A stretch of 64,000 nucleotides of DNA from Halieaceae bacterium (GTDB lineage: Bacteria; Pseudomonadota; Gammaproteobacteria; Pseudomonadales; Halieaceae), in NCBI GenBank assembly GCA_902623175.1, contig CACNSR010000003.1, forward strand, positions 124,001-188,000. The letters are read 5' to 3'. Of this stretch, positions 51,812 to 63,559 are shown piece after piece. The stretch's first letter is position 1; every line of letters starts with the position of its first letter. The notes under the pieces are model-generated. The model saw only the letters and a program-made list of their open reading frames with translations, did not search any database and was not told the DNA's origin. The position numbers and the translations under genes were made by a program.

Positions 51812-53787
51812 TACCCGAGCTTGGCCACGTCGCGCTGATCATTGCGTTTGTGCTGGCAATAGGACTGGCCGTGGTGCCGATGTGGGGCGCGATGCGGCGC
51901 GATGTCGCAGCCATGAATATGGCCCCATCTCTGGCCGTGGGCGTGACGGTTTTTGTTGCCGTGGCCTTTGCCCTACTGGCAGTGAGCTTCTTGCAAGACG
52001 ATTTCTCTGTGGCCGTGGTGGCCGCTAACTCCAACAGTCTGCTGCCGCCCATCTTTAAATTTTCGGCCCTATGGGGTAACCACGAGGGCTCGCTCTTGCT
52101 GTGGGTGCTCATTCTGTCCGGCTGGATGACCGCGGTGGCGACTTTTAGCCGCGGTCTGCCTCTGGTGATGGTCGCGCGGGTGCTTAGCGTGATGGGCGTG
52201 GTGGCAGTGGGTTTCCTCGCCTTCTCGCTACTTACATCGAATCCTTTTGAGCGATTGCTCCCGAACACGCCCCTCGATGGCAATGACTTGAACCCGTTGC
52301 TTCAGGATCCCGGACTGATTATCCATCCGCCGCTTTTGTATATGGGTTATGTGGGTTTATCCGTGCCGTTTGCCTTTGCAATCGCCGCTTTGATGGGCGG
52401 TCGGCTTGATGCGTCGTGGGCGCGATGGTCGAGGCCCTGGACCAATGTGGCCTGGGGCTTCCTTACTCTCGGCATCATGCTCGGTAGCTGGTGGGCCTAC
52501 TACGAGCTGGGATGGGGTGGTTGGTGGTTCTGGGATCCGGTCGAAAATGCATCGTTTATGCCCTGGTTAATGGGCACGGCCTTGGTGCATAGCCTGGCAG
52601 TGACGGAAAAAAGGGGCGTGTTTAGATCTTGGACCGTGCTGCTCGCTATTTTTGCGTTTTCACTCTCGTTACTGGGCACGTTTCTCGTACGCTCCGGCGT
52701 GCTGACGAGTGTTCACGCCTTTGCTGCCGACCCAGAGCGTGGTTTGTTTATTCTGATTTTTCTGGCTTTGGTGGTAGGAGGGTCGCTGCTGCTCTACGCG
52801 CTCCGCGCGCCGTCTGTTGCCAGCAGAGTGAGTTACGGCGGTGTCTCGCGTGAGTCGCTACTCATGATCAATAATCTGGTGTTCACAGTATCGACGATTG
52901 TTGTGCTATTGGGCACATTGTTTCCCCTTATCATGGACGCGTTTTCCCTCGGCAAATATTCCGTTGGCCCTCCGTATTTTAATGCCGTGTTTGTCCCTTT
53001 GATGGCGCTGGTCATGCCGTTTATGGCGGTTGGGCCGCTCTCTCGCTGGCGGGAGGACACCACCCGCCGCTGGTTGCATGAACTGCTCGTGCCCGGGCTC
53101 GGTGTGTTGGTGGTAGCGATCGTGCTCGCCCCTTTGGGAAGTGAGGATTTCAACGTCTGGATCGCGCTCGCCGTGTTGCTTGCGGGCTGGGTGGCGGTGG
53201 GAGTGTTGAAGGGTCTTTGGCGGCTCATCGCGACCCGCACCGAGGGCGGGCTCAAATGGCGCCGATTGACGCCAAGTTTTCTTGGCATGGCATTGGCGCA
53301 CCTCGGGTTCGCGGCTGTGGTCTTGGGTGCGGTGGTCGTGTCCCAGGAAAACCAGGAGCGGGATTTGAGGATGGCGGTGGGTGATGTTGAGACGCTGGGC
53401 GCCTATCGTTTCGAGCTCATGAGTCTTAGGCAGCAGGCGGGTCCCAATTACCTTGCCGATCAGGCGGTATTTGAGGTGAGGCGTGATCAGGAATTGATTG
53501 GAGTGCTGATGCCGGAGAAGCGTCGCTACTTTGCCAGCGGGAGGATTATGACTGAAGCCGCCATCGACGCGAGCTTGTGGCGGGATCTCTATATCGCGCT
53601 GGGAGAGCCGATTGGAGAGCAGGCATGGGCGGTGCGCTTGCAGTGCAAGCCAATGGTGCGTTGGTTGTGGTTGGGCGCATTGATGATCGGCCTCGGGGCG
53701 CTGGTAACTGCTCTCGATCGTCGCTACCGGTCGCAACGATCTACTGTGCCGGCCGCCGCGCCCGGAGTCGCGGCCGTTGCGGGCTAA
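51808..53787 (+). CDS. ccmF: Cytochrome c heme lyase subunit CcmF
   Basis: The 659-residue polytopic protein has the WWD motif GWGGWWFWDPVENASFMPW (near residue 232) and His residues flanking it. It joins heme to apocytochrome c with CcmH. It overlaps ccmE by four bases. Confidence 0.96.
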   Translation: MIPELGHVALIIAFVLAIGLAVVPMWGAMRRDVAAMNMAPSLAVGVTVFVAVAFALLAVSFLQDDFSVAVVAANSNSLLPPIFKFSALWGNHEGSLLLWVLILSGWMTAVATFSRGLPLVMVARVLSVMGVVAVGFLAFSLLTSNPFERLLPNTPLDGNDLNPLLQDPGLIIHPPLLYMGYVGLSVPFAFAIAALMGGRLDASWARWSRPWTNVAWGFLTLGIMLGSWWAYYELGWGGWWFWDPVENASFMPWLMGTALVHSLAVTEKRGVFRSWTVLLAIFAFSLSLLGTFLVRSGVLTSVHAFAADPERGLFILIFLALVVGGSLLLYALRAPSVASRVSYGGVSRESLLMINNLVFTVSTIVVLLGTLFPLIMDAFSLGKYSVGPPYFNAVFVPLMALVMPFMAVGPLSRWREDTTRRWLHELLVPGLGVLVVAIVLAPLGSEDFNVWIALAVLLAGWVAVGVLKGLWRLIATRTEGGLKWRRLTPSFLGMALAHLGFAAVVLGAVVVSQENQERDLRMAVGDVETLGAYRFELMSLRQQAGPNYLADQAVFEVRRDQELIGVLMPEKRRYFASGRIMTEAAIDASLWRDLYIALGEPIGEQAWAVRLQCKPMVRWLWLGALMIGLGALVTALDRRYRSQRSTVPAAAPGVAAVAG

Positions 53788-54331
53788 AAAATTCATCCCG
53801 CTCGTTGCCTTTGCGGTGCTTGCCGGATTGCTCTTTCGTGGCCTTTCGATTGATCCGACCGAACTGCCTGCAGCGCGTTTGGGTCAACCCTTCCCCAACT
53901 TCGCTGGCCCTGAATTAAGAAGCGGCCGCCAGATTTCGGTGGCAGCGCTAACGGAGAGACCCGCGCTGGTGAATGTATGGGCAACCTGGTGCTACTCCTG
54001 CCGCGTGGAGCATCCGTATCTGTTGGCCCTCGCGGAGCAGGGTGTGCCGATTTATGGCCTCAACTATAAAGACCAGCCAGTCAAGGCCAGAGAGTGGCTG
54101 GCACAATTGGGCGACCCCTACCAGCTCAACGTGGTGGATGTAGAGGGCTCGGTCGGGCTGGATCTCGGAGTCTACGGCGCACCGGAAACCTACGTTCTGG
54201 ATGCGGCGGGGCATATTGCGCACCGGCATGTGGGCGTTTTGGATGAGGCAGTTTTTCAGCGTGACTTCAGCCGCTGGTTCCCGACGGTAGCGTCGCCTGC
54301 GGCCGCGGCGGGTTCTGAGGACGGGCTGTGA
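53777..54331 (+). CDS. ccmG: Thiol:disulfide interchange protein CcmG/DsbE
   Basis: The 184-residue membrane-anchored thioredoxin-like protein has the active site WATWCYSCRVEHP and the family GVYGAPETYVLD (with the cis-Pro). It keeps apocytochrome cysteines or CcmH reduced. TTG at 53777 is the start, overlapping ccmF by 11 bp. Confidence 0.95.
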   Translation: MRAKKFIPLVAFAVLAGLLFRGLSIDPTELPAARLGQPFPNFAGPELRSGRQISVAALTERPALVNVWATWCYSCRVEHPYLLALAEQGVPIYGLNYKDQPVKAREWLAQLGDPYQLNVVDVEGSVGLDLGVYGAPETYVLDAAGHIAHRHVGVLDEAVFQRDFSRWFPTVASPAAAAGSEDGL

Positions 54332-54801
54332 AGTTCACGCTGAAAGTGCTGATGGGCGCCATGATCTGTGGCCATTTATGGATCGTGCCCGTTGCTTTGG
54401 CAGTGATCGAAACCTATGAATTCTCTTCTCCTGAACTTGAGCTTCGTTACCACCAGCTTAGTCAAGAGCTGCGTTGTCCCAAATGTCAGAATCAAAATAT
54501 TGCCGACTCCAACGCGCCGATCGCACGTGACCTCCGTGTTGTGCTCTACGAGCAATTGGAGCAGGGCGCGACCGACGACGAGATCTTGGCGTTTATGGTG
54601 GCTCGATATGGAGAGTTTGTCCGCTATCGCCCCGGTGTAGACCGCAATACGATCTTGTTGTGGGCTGCGCCCGGGCTGTTGCTGATACTGGGGGCCGCCA
54701 GTCTGCTATTTCATTTGAGACAGCGCCCAGATCACGCCAGCGATTTGACCGAGGCAGAGAAGGCGGAAATTGCGCGATTACTTGGAGATCCCAGAGATTG
54801 A
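54328..54801 (+). CDS. ccmH: Cytochrome c maturation protein CcmH
   Basis: The 157-residue protein has a signal segment, the redox motif ELRCPKCQNQNIADSN and a C-terminal membrane helix. This is the short CcmH/NrfF form; the TPR part is the separate next gene. GTG starts it, overlapping ccmG by four bases. Confidence 0.95.
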   Translation: MKFTLKVLMGAMICGHLWIVPVALAVIETYEFSSPELELRYHQLSQELRCPKCQNQNIADSNAPIARDLRVVLYEQLEQGATDDEILAFMVARYGEFVRYRPGVDRNTILLWAAPGLLLILGAASLLFHLRQRPDHASDLTEAEKAEIARLLGDPRD

Positions 54802-55964
54802 CTAACGCCTTTCCGGTACTCGCGTTGTTGCTATGGGCCGCCGCCGCAGCACTGCTGATTTGGCTGCCGCGAACCTGGCGTCGCGGTGATGCTCCTGAGA
54901 CGAATGAGGACTGGTTGCGCCTTCGTCAGCGCGAGCTGGCGGGGGAGGCGGAGGCGGCACAACTGCATGAAGAGGCCGCGCTGCGGTTACTGGAGGACCA
55001 GGCTGGGGAGGCCCCGGCGGAGATCGGTCCGCGTCCATCGTATTCAGGACTGACACAGCTTGCTGGCGTTACGATCGTCGCGCTGTCCGCCTGGTTGCTT
55101 TATCGGCTGCTGGGCGGTTGGGAGGATGTCCAGATCGCTGAACAACTTGGGCAGATAGAGCAGTCGCAACCGGAAGACGTGTTAGTGCTTATTAATCGGA
55201 TCGCGGTTCGCGCAGAGGCGCGCCCCGAAAACGCCGATTACGCGCTGTTGCTGGGTGAGTATTATCTGTCAGGTAATGAGCCGGCCGAGGCGCTGCGATA
55301 TTACGATCGGCTGATTGAAGCAGGCGCCACGGCGCCCGAAATTCTGGGTAAAGCCGCGCAATCTGAATTTCTCTCTTCGGACCGTGTCTTGAGCCGTCGG
55401 GCACGCGCACGTGCCGAGCAAGCGTTGGCGGTCGACCCGATGCAAGCAGCCGCTTTGGCCACTCTTGGAATGACGGCGTTTGAGGAGGCGGACTACCGAA
55501 AGGCGATCGTTTACTGGCAGCGACTTCGCGACTTGGAGCCAGCGGGTTCTCCCGGCCATGACATGCTTGGCCAAATTATTGAGCGCGCCCGTCAGGAGCT
55601 GGGTGAGCCTCTGCCTGAAGCGGTCGTCACCGCAGGGGTGGAGGTGGAGATCTCACTTTCGGGAGATCAGCCGTTGCCCGCTGACGCCGTACTTTTTGTG
55701 TTGGCGCGCCCAGAGGGGGCCGAGGCAGGTATGCCGATCGCTGTGGTACGACAAACACCCTTAAGCTGGCCTCTGACCGTGCGTCTGGATAACAGCGCCT
55801 CTATGGCAGGCCAACAAATTTCGAGTTTCAGCGCCGTCTCTATTGAGGTGCAGGCGTCCGCTAATGGACAACCTGGGCGCGATAATGCCTTCGCCTGGAG
55901 CGCCCGTCCGTCGGTACCGGTTGGTTTCGGGGAGCCCGTCAAAATCAGTCTTCAGGCCGAATAG
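54798..55964 (+). CDS. ccmI: Cytochrome c biogenesis TPR protein CcmI/CycH
   Basis: The 388-residue protein has two membrane helices near the N-terminus and TPR repeats in the middle (for example ADYALLLGEYYLSGNEPAEA). A periplasmic C-terminal domain binds apocytochrome in this family. TTG at 54798 overlaps the ccmH stop by four bases; the longer frame from 54660 lies inside ccmH. Confidence 0.92.
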   Translation: MTNAFPVLALLLWAAAAALLIWLPRTWRRGDAPETNEDWLRLRQRELAGEAEAAQLHEEAALRLLEDQAGEAPAEIGPRPSYSGLTQLAGVTIVALSAWLLYRLLGGWEDVQIAEQLGQIEQSQPEDVLVLINRIAVRAEARPENADYALLLGEYYLSGNEPAEALRYYDRLIEAGATAPEILGKAAQSEFLSSDRVLSRRARARAEQALAVDPMQAAALATLGMTAFEEADYRKAIVYWQRLRDLEPAGSPGHDMLGQIIERARQELGEPLPEAVVTAGVEVEISLSGDQPLPADAVLFVLARPEGAEAGMPIAVVRQTPLSWPLTVRLDNSASMAGQQISSFSAVSIEVQASANGQPGRDNAFAWSARPSVPVGFGEPVKISLQAE

Positions 55965-56089
55965 TCTACGAATTTCGGCATCAAACATAGTGTTGTTGGC
56001 CGGAAGTCGATACACTACATCTTGTGTTTTTGAGTGTTGGCGGCCCGAGATGGGACGGCAGCGCAAGTTACGGGTAACCAGAGTCAATA

Positions 56090-59000
56090 ATGCGCCTGAA
56101 ATCCATCAAACTGGCCGGTTTTAAGTCTTTTGTTGATCCCACAACGGTTCAGTTTCCCGGCAATATGTGCGCCGTGGTCGGGCCCAATGGCTGCGGCAAG
56201 TCCAACATTATCGACGCGGTCAGATGGGTGATGGGCGAGAGCTCTGCGAAGACTCTGCGTGGCGAGTCGATGACCGATGTTATTTTCAACGGCACCACCA
56301 GTCGCCAGCCCGTCAGCCAGGCGTCCATCGAGCTGATTTTCGATAACGCACAGGGCAAAGTTGCCGGTCAGTTTGCGGCCTACAACGAAATTTCAGTGCG
56401 CCGGGTGGTCACCCGGCAGGCGCAGTCGGAGTACTACCTCAACGGGGCTAAGTGCCGGCGGCGCGACATCACCGATTTGTTCCTCGGCACGGGACTAGGT
56501 CCTCGTAGCTACGCAATTATCGAGCAGGGCGTGGTGTCGCGCTTAATCGAATCGAAGCCTGAGGAGCTGCGGGTTTTTATCGAGGAGGCGGCTGGCATTT
56601 CCAAATATAAGGAACGCCGGCGCGAAACCGAGAGTCGCATGCGCCGCACCATGGAAAATCTAGAGCGCCTGACCGATTTGCGCGACGAGCTGCAGCGCAA
56701 CCTGTCGCATCTGGACCGACAGGCCAGGGCAGCAGAGAAGTATGCCGAGCTGAAATCCGAGGAGCGGGTGGTACACAGCGAGCTGTTTGCGATTCAATGG
56801 CGCAATCTAAGCAACTCACGGGGCGAAGTGGCCGGTGAAATAGGCGCGCTTGACGTGAAGCGAGAGGCAGCCAAAGCCGAAGTGACGCATACTCTTAGCG
56901 CGATAGAGGGCGCGCGCTCACAGCAAAGCGAGGCCGCTGATGCGCTGAATGCTGCGCAGGAACAGTACTACGCAATCGGTGGCGAAGTGACCCGGGTGGA
57001 GCAGGCGCTTCACTTTGCCCGGGAACGTCGGGGGGAGCTTCAGCGCAACCTGGAGCAAACCCGGAGTAGCCTCAATCAGACCCGGCAACTCCTCGATAGT
57101 GATCGGCAACGGCTTCGCGAGTGGGAGGGTGAGCTGGAGCGTTCAGAGCCTGCGTTGACAGAATTCAGAGCGCAGGCGCGGCTCGCCACCGAGGCGCTAT
57201 CCGCAGCGGACACCGCGATGCAGCAGTGGTCGCAAAATTGGGATAGGTTTAACGAACTAGCGCGAGAGCCCAGTCAGGCGGCAGAGGTTCAGCAAAGCCG
57301 GATTGCGTACCTTGAGCAAGTGCTGACCAAGCTTCAGGAGCGGTTGCAGCAACACCAGGCGGAGTTGGAGACACTGTCAGCTGAGCCGACTGACGAGGCA
57401 GTATCGCCGCTGTCAGCAAAGATCGAGCAGGCGGATCGTCAGATCGAGAGCCGAGAGGCTGAAATGACTGATCTCAGAGGCCAATTAACGGATTCCCAAG
57501 CGCAGATAGAGCAGTCGCGGCAGCAGCAGGACGACATCAGGGCCGCACTTCAGGAGACGCGAGGACACATTGCGTCACTGACCGCGCTTCAGGAGGCGGC
57601 CTCCGATGACCGGGAGCGTGCCGCGCTGGGCGACTGGATAGAAACGCAATCTCTGCATTCTGACGGTACGGTCTATGCCTCTCTAGAAGTTGATGCTGGA
57701 TGGGAAGCTGCGATCGAGCAAGTGTTGGGTGAGGCACTGTCGGCGCAGCTGCTCGCGGAAGTCGATGTAAGGGGGCTGGACGGGATTGCCGCGCTGCCAT
57801 CGGGTGCTTTTGTGGTGGACAACAAGCTGGAGCTGTCGGGCGACGTGCCTGGGACTCTAGCGGCCCACGTTAGAGGTCCGGCACGTGTCAGAGGTTGGCT
57901 TCAGGCCGTATTCGTAGCAGAGGACCTTGATCACGCACAGCGACTCAGCCGGGATTTGTCCCACGGGCAGTCGGTGGTGACGCCCGATGGACATTGGTTG
58001 GGCGCGGGGTGGCACCGGCGACGGTCGGAGTCGGATGCGGCGGCAGGAATGATTGCGCGGCAGAGCCAGCTCGAGGCCCTGCAGTCTGATTTTGAGGGCA
58101 AACGATCAGAAGCCGACGCGCTTGAGAAGCGCATCGGTGATCTGCTCAGGGCGCGGGTCGAGCTGGAAAAGCAGGTCACCCAGACGCAGCAGTCACAGCA
58201 GCAGGCAGTTAACGAGCGGGCAGAGCTCGTGGCGGAGCAACGTGCTGCTGCGACCAAGGTTGAGCAAATCGCGCAACGCCGCAATCGGCTTAAGTCCGAA
58301 ATAGAAGAGAACCAGCGTCAATATGAGCAAGAGCAATACAACCTGGCTGACGCGCGCAAGCAGTTGGCCGAGTCGTTGGACCAGATGGAACTGGACCGCG
58401 GTGAGCGTAAGCGCCTGCAGACCGAGCGGACCACGCTCACCGAGCAATTGGTGCGGCAACGAGAGGCGTCGCGCGAAGCGTCGGATGCCCTGGTGCGGGG
58501 AGAATTACAAAATCAGAATCTCGATACTCAGGTGACAACGCTCAAAGAAGGTACCGGGCGAATGGAAGCGCAGCTCCGCGAGCTGGAATCCCGGGAGACT
58601 GAGCTCGCGGGCACCCTACCCCAGAGCGATGACCCCGACGCGGAGAACAAGGCGCGACTGACTGAGTTGCTGGAGCAACGAATAGTGGCTGAAGGCGAGC
58701 TGAACAGTCGGCGCACGCGAGTGGGCGAGATCGACAGCTCGCTCCGCGAGTTTGAGGCGTCGCGGATGAAGCAGGAACAGGCGGTGCAGCGTATCCAGAG
58801 CGATATAGAGCGCTTGCGTCTGCAGGAAACTGAAGCCTCGGTTCGGCTGGAAACTCTGGCTGAGGAAATTACCAAGCGCGAAGCAGTTCCGCAGGAGATT
58901 GCCTCGGCTCTGCCTGAGGAAGCCAGCGAGGCGGAATGGCAGGAAAAGGTCGACCGGGCCGCAGCCCGCATCAATCGCCTCGGGCCGATCAACCTCGCCG

Positions 59001-59593
59001 CTATCGATGAGCATGCGAAGGCTTCTGAGCGAAAGCAGTATCTCGACGCGCAAAATGATGACCTCGAGGCGGCGTTAGAGACTCTGCAGTCGGCGATTCG
59101 GAAAATCGACAAGGAGACGCGGCAGCGCTTCAAGGACACCTTCGATCAAATTAATACCGGCTTTGCCGAGCTTTTCCCGCGCCTATTCGGGGGTGGTACC
59201 GCCTGTCTCGAGATGACGGGAGACGACCTGCTCGACACCGGGGTCGCGATTTTTGCTAGACCGCCCGGCAAGAAAAATTCCACGATTCATTTGCTGTCGG
59301 GTGGAGAGAAGGCCATGACGGCAATTGCGCTGGTGTTTTCCATCTTCGAGCTAAATCCGGCGCCGTTTTGCATGCTGGATGAGGTCGACGCTCCGCTCGA
59401 TGACGCCAACGTGGGTCGCTACGCCAGGATGGTCAGGGAGATGTCGGAGAGGGTGCAGTTTGTCTTCATCACTCACAACAAGATCACGATGGAGGCCGCC
59501 GACCAGCTGATGGGGGTCACCATGCAGGAGCCGGGCGTGTCCCGCCTAGTAACCGTAGACGTCGAAAAGGCCGCGCAGTTGGCCGCCAGCTAG
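56090..59593 (+). CDS. smc: Chromosome segregation ATPase SMC
   Basis: The 1167-residue SMC protein starts MRLKSIKLAGFKSFVDP, with Walker A GPNGCGKS at residues 31-38. Long coiled coils run to a hinge at about residues 505-645 and back. The C-terminal head carries signature LLSGGEKAMTAIAL and Walker B FCMLDEVDAPLDD. It shapes and separates chromosomes with ScpAB, as in Pseudomonas, in place of MukB. It is the first gene of smc-zipA-ligA. A weak promoter-like TTGTTG-17-TACATC lies about 70 bp upstream. Confidence 0.97.
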   Translation: MRLKSIKLAGFKSFVDPTTVQFPGNMCAVVGPNGCGKSNIIDAVRWVMGESSAKTLRGESMTDVIFNGTTSRQPVSQASIELIFDNAQGKVAGQFAAYNEISVRRVVTRQAQSEYYLNGAKCRRRDITDLFLGTGLGPRSYAIIEQGVVSRLIESKPEELRVFIEEAAGISKYKERRRETESRMRRTMENLERLTDLRDELQRNLSHLDRQARAAEKYAELKSEERVVHSELFAIQWRNLSNSRGEVAGEIGALDVKREAAKAEVTHTLSAIEGARSQQSEAADALNAAQEQYYAIGGEVTRVEQALHFARERRGELQRNLEQTRSSLNQTRQLLDSDRQRLREWEGELERSEPALTEFRAQARLATEALSAADTAMQQWSQNWDRFNELAREPSQAAEVQQSRIAYLEQVLTKLQERLQQHQAELETLSAEPTDEAVSPLSAKIEQADRQIESREAEMTDLRGQLTDSQAQIEQSRQQQDDIRAALQETRGHIASLTALQEAASDDRERAALGDWIETQSLHSDGTVYASLEVDAGWEAAIEQVLGEALSAQLLAEVDVRGLDGIAALPSGAFVVDNKLELSGDVPGTLAAHVRGPARVRGWLQAVFVAEDLDHAQRLSRDLSHGQSVVTPDGHWLGAGWHRRRSESDAAAGMIARQSQLEALQSDFEGKRSEADALEKRIGDLLRARVELEKQVTQTQQSQQQAVNERAELVAEQRAAATKVEQIAQRRNRLKSEIEENQRQYEQEQYNLADARKQLAESLDQMELDRGERKRLQTERTTLTEQLVRQREASREASDALVRGELQNQNLDTQVTTLKEGTGRMEAQLRELESRETELAGTLPQSDDPDAENKARLTELLEQRIVAEGELNSRRTRVGEIDSSLREFEASRMKQEQAVQRIQSDIERLRLQETEASVRLETLAEEITKREAVPQEIASALPEEASEAEWQEKVDRAAARINRLGPINLAAIDEHAKASERKQYLDAQNDDLEAALETLQSAIRKIDKETRQRFKDTFDQINTGFAELFPRLFGGGTACLEMTGDDLLDTGVAIFARPPGKKNSTIHLLSGGEKAMTAIALVFSIFELNPAPFCMLDEVDAPLDDANVGRYARMVREMSERVQFVFITHNKITMEAADQLMGVTMQEPGVSRLVTVDVEKAAQLAAS

Positions 59594-59603
59594 GGATTAC
59601 CCT

Positions 59604-60827
59604 ATGGAGCACATTTCGATAAGAGACTGGATGATTCTCATTGGCGGGATAATGATCGCCGCGGTGTTGATCGACGCGGTCTTTCGCTACTGGCGTGAGC
59701 GACGGGCGGAAATCAAGCTGAATGCCCGCATTGAACGTGCCTCTGCGCTGTCTGACGACGATGACGTCTTTAACCTGCTAACTGAGTTGCCTAACGGTGG
59801 TGCACGGATGGTGCAGCGAAATAACCTCCAGATTGACCCGCAAGCAGCGGCGCCTATGCCGGAAGTCTCGGCCGTTGAAAGCGATGGGGCGGTTTCGCCC
59901 GCGCACGCAGCGCCAGCGCCGGATCCGATTCCCACCCCGGATCCGATCGATATGGCGGTCGCGGCGCAGCTTGCCGAGACTGGGGACAGCGAGTCTGAAG
60001 GGGGCACGCCCGCAAATACGGCGCCTGCCAGCGACAATTCAGCGCAGCGTGAGCCCGAACCGATTGAGTCGGCGACCAACGCTGTGACGAACAGCCCAGC
60101 CGCTGATCCGCCTGCTCAAGAAGCTGATGCAGAAGGGTTAGAGGAAACCGTATCGGCGGTTCGGACGGTTGCCCGTGAAACCGTTGCCGAGTCTTTGGTA
60201 GAAGAGCAGGCGGAGACAGCCTCGCGCAGACGAACTATTAAGCCGGCGCCCGAGGCAGCCGAGCCTGAGACTGCTGAAGAGGCGCCGACTGAAGATGCCA
60301 ATGCATCGGGCACCGTCGATTGGCTCGACACCCTTGTGCCAGACGAACCGTTAGAGCCAGAAGCCCCCGAGCATGGACGGCTGCCCCGAGGTGCGAACAC
60401 TCACGTCTTCATATTATATGTGGTGGCGCAGGCGGAGGAGGGTTTTTCCGGTACTGACATTCTAGAAACCCTACTGGCCTGTGACCTCCGCTTTGGTGAT
60501 ATGGACTTTTTCCATCGCCACGAGCGTGCCTCAGGACGCGGCCCGATCGAGTTCAGCGTCGCCAATATGATGAAACCCGGCGTGTTTGATATCGACAACA
60601 TGGAGCCGCTGCAGACCCGGGGTTTGATGTTTTTCGTGACGTTGCCTGGTCCCGCCGACATGTTGAAGGCCTTTGATTACATGTATGAAACGGTCAAGGC
60701 CGTTGCTAAAAGTCTCGGAGGTGACATTCAGGATGAGACGCGCAGCGTGATCACCCGGCAGAGTCTCGAGCATATGCGTCAGCAGATCCGGGATCTCGAA
60801 AGACGTCTGCTCGTCCGACGAAACTGA
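59604..60827 (+). CDS. zipA: Cell division protein ZipA
   Basis: The 407-residue protein has an N-terminal membrane helix (WMILIGGIMIAAVLIDAVF) with the cytoplasmic side after it. A long Pro/Ala/Glu-rich linker (residues about 75-260) leads to the C-terminal FtsZ-binding domain (HVFILYVVAQAEEGFSG, FHRHERASGRGPIEFSVANM). It tethers FtsZ to the membrane. Confidence 0.96.
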   Translation: MEHISIRDWMILIGGIMIAAVLIDAVFRYWRERRAEIKLNARIERASALSDDDDVFNLLTELPNGGARMVQRNNLQIDPQAAAPMPEVSAVESDGAVSPAHAAPAPDPIPTPDPIDMAVAAQLAETGDSESEGGTPANTAPASDNSAQREPEPIESATNAVTNSPAADPPAQEADAEGLEETVSAVRTVARETVAESLVEEQAETASRRRTIKPAPEAAEPETAEEAPTEDANASGTVDWLDTLVPDEPLEPEAPEHGRLPRGANTHVFILYVVAQAEEGFSGTDILETLLACDLRFGDMDFFHRHERASGRGPIEFSVANMMKPGVFDIDNMEPLQTRGLMFFVTLPGPADMLKAFDYMYETVKAVAKSLGGDIQDETRSVITRQSLEHMRQQIRDLERRLLVRRN

Positions 60828-63466
<2,639 letters not shown>

Positions 63467-63489
63467 GCGGCATCCATCTACAAGGCCCG

Positions 63490-63518
63490 CTGTCACGGGA
63501 ATGTCACATCACTGACGT
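63490..63518 (+). promoter_or_regulatory. Pho box upstream of phoB
   Basis: Three direct repeats 11 bp apart read CTGTCAC (63490), ATGTCAC (63501) and CTGACGT (63512), close to the PhoB consensus CTGTCAT spacing. A possible -10 TAATAG follows at 63520-63525. This predicts autoregulation of phoB under phosphate limitation. Confidence 0.75.
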
Positions 63519-63559
63519 GTAATAGGGGGCTCTAAGCTGAAGCCCAAGACGGAGGCGAT

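Noticed and set aside
52906-53796. 296-codon minus-strand frame inside ccmF, and a 274-codon frame at 51459-52283
   Set aside because: Both are shadows of ccmE/ccmF, which carry the heme motifs. Composition of the reverse frames (His/Arg/Pro-rich) is typical of antisense in GC-rich DNA.
58528-59139. 203-codon minus-strand frame inside smc
   Set aside because: It is a Ser/Arg-rich antisense shadow of the SMC coiled coil.
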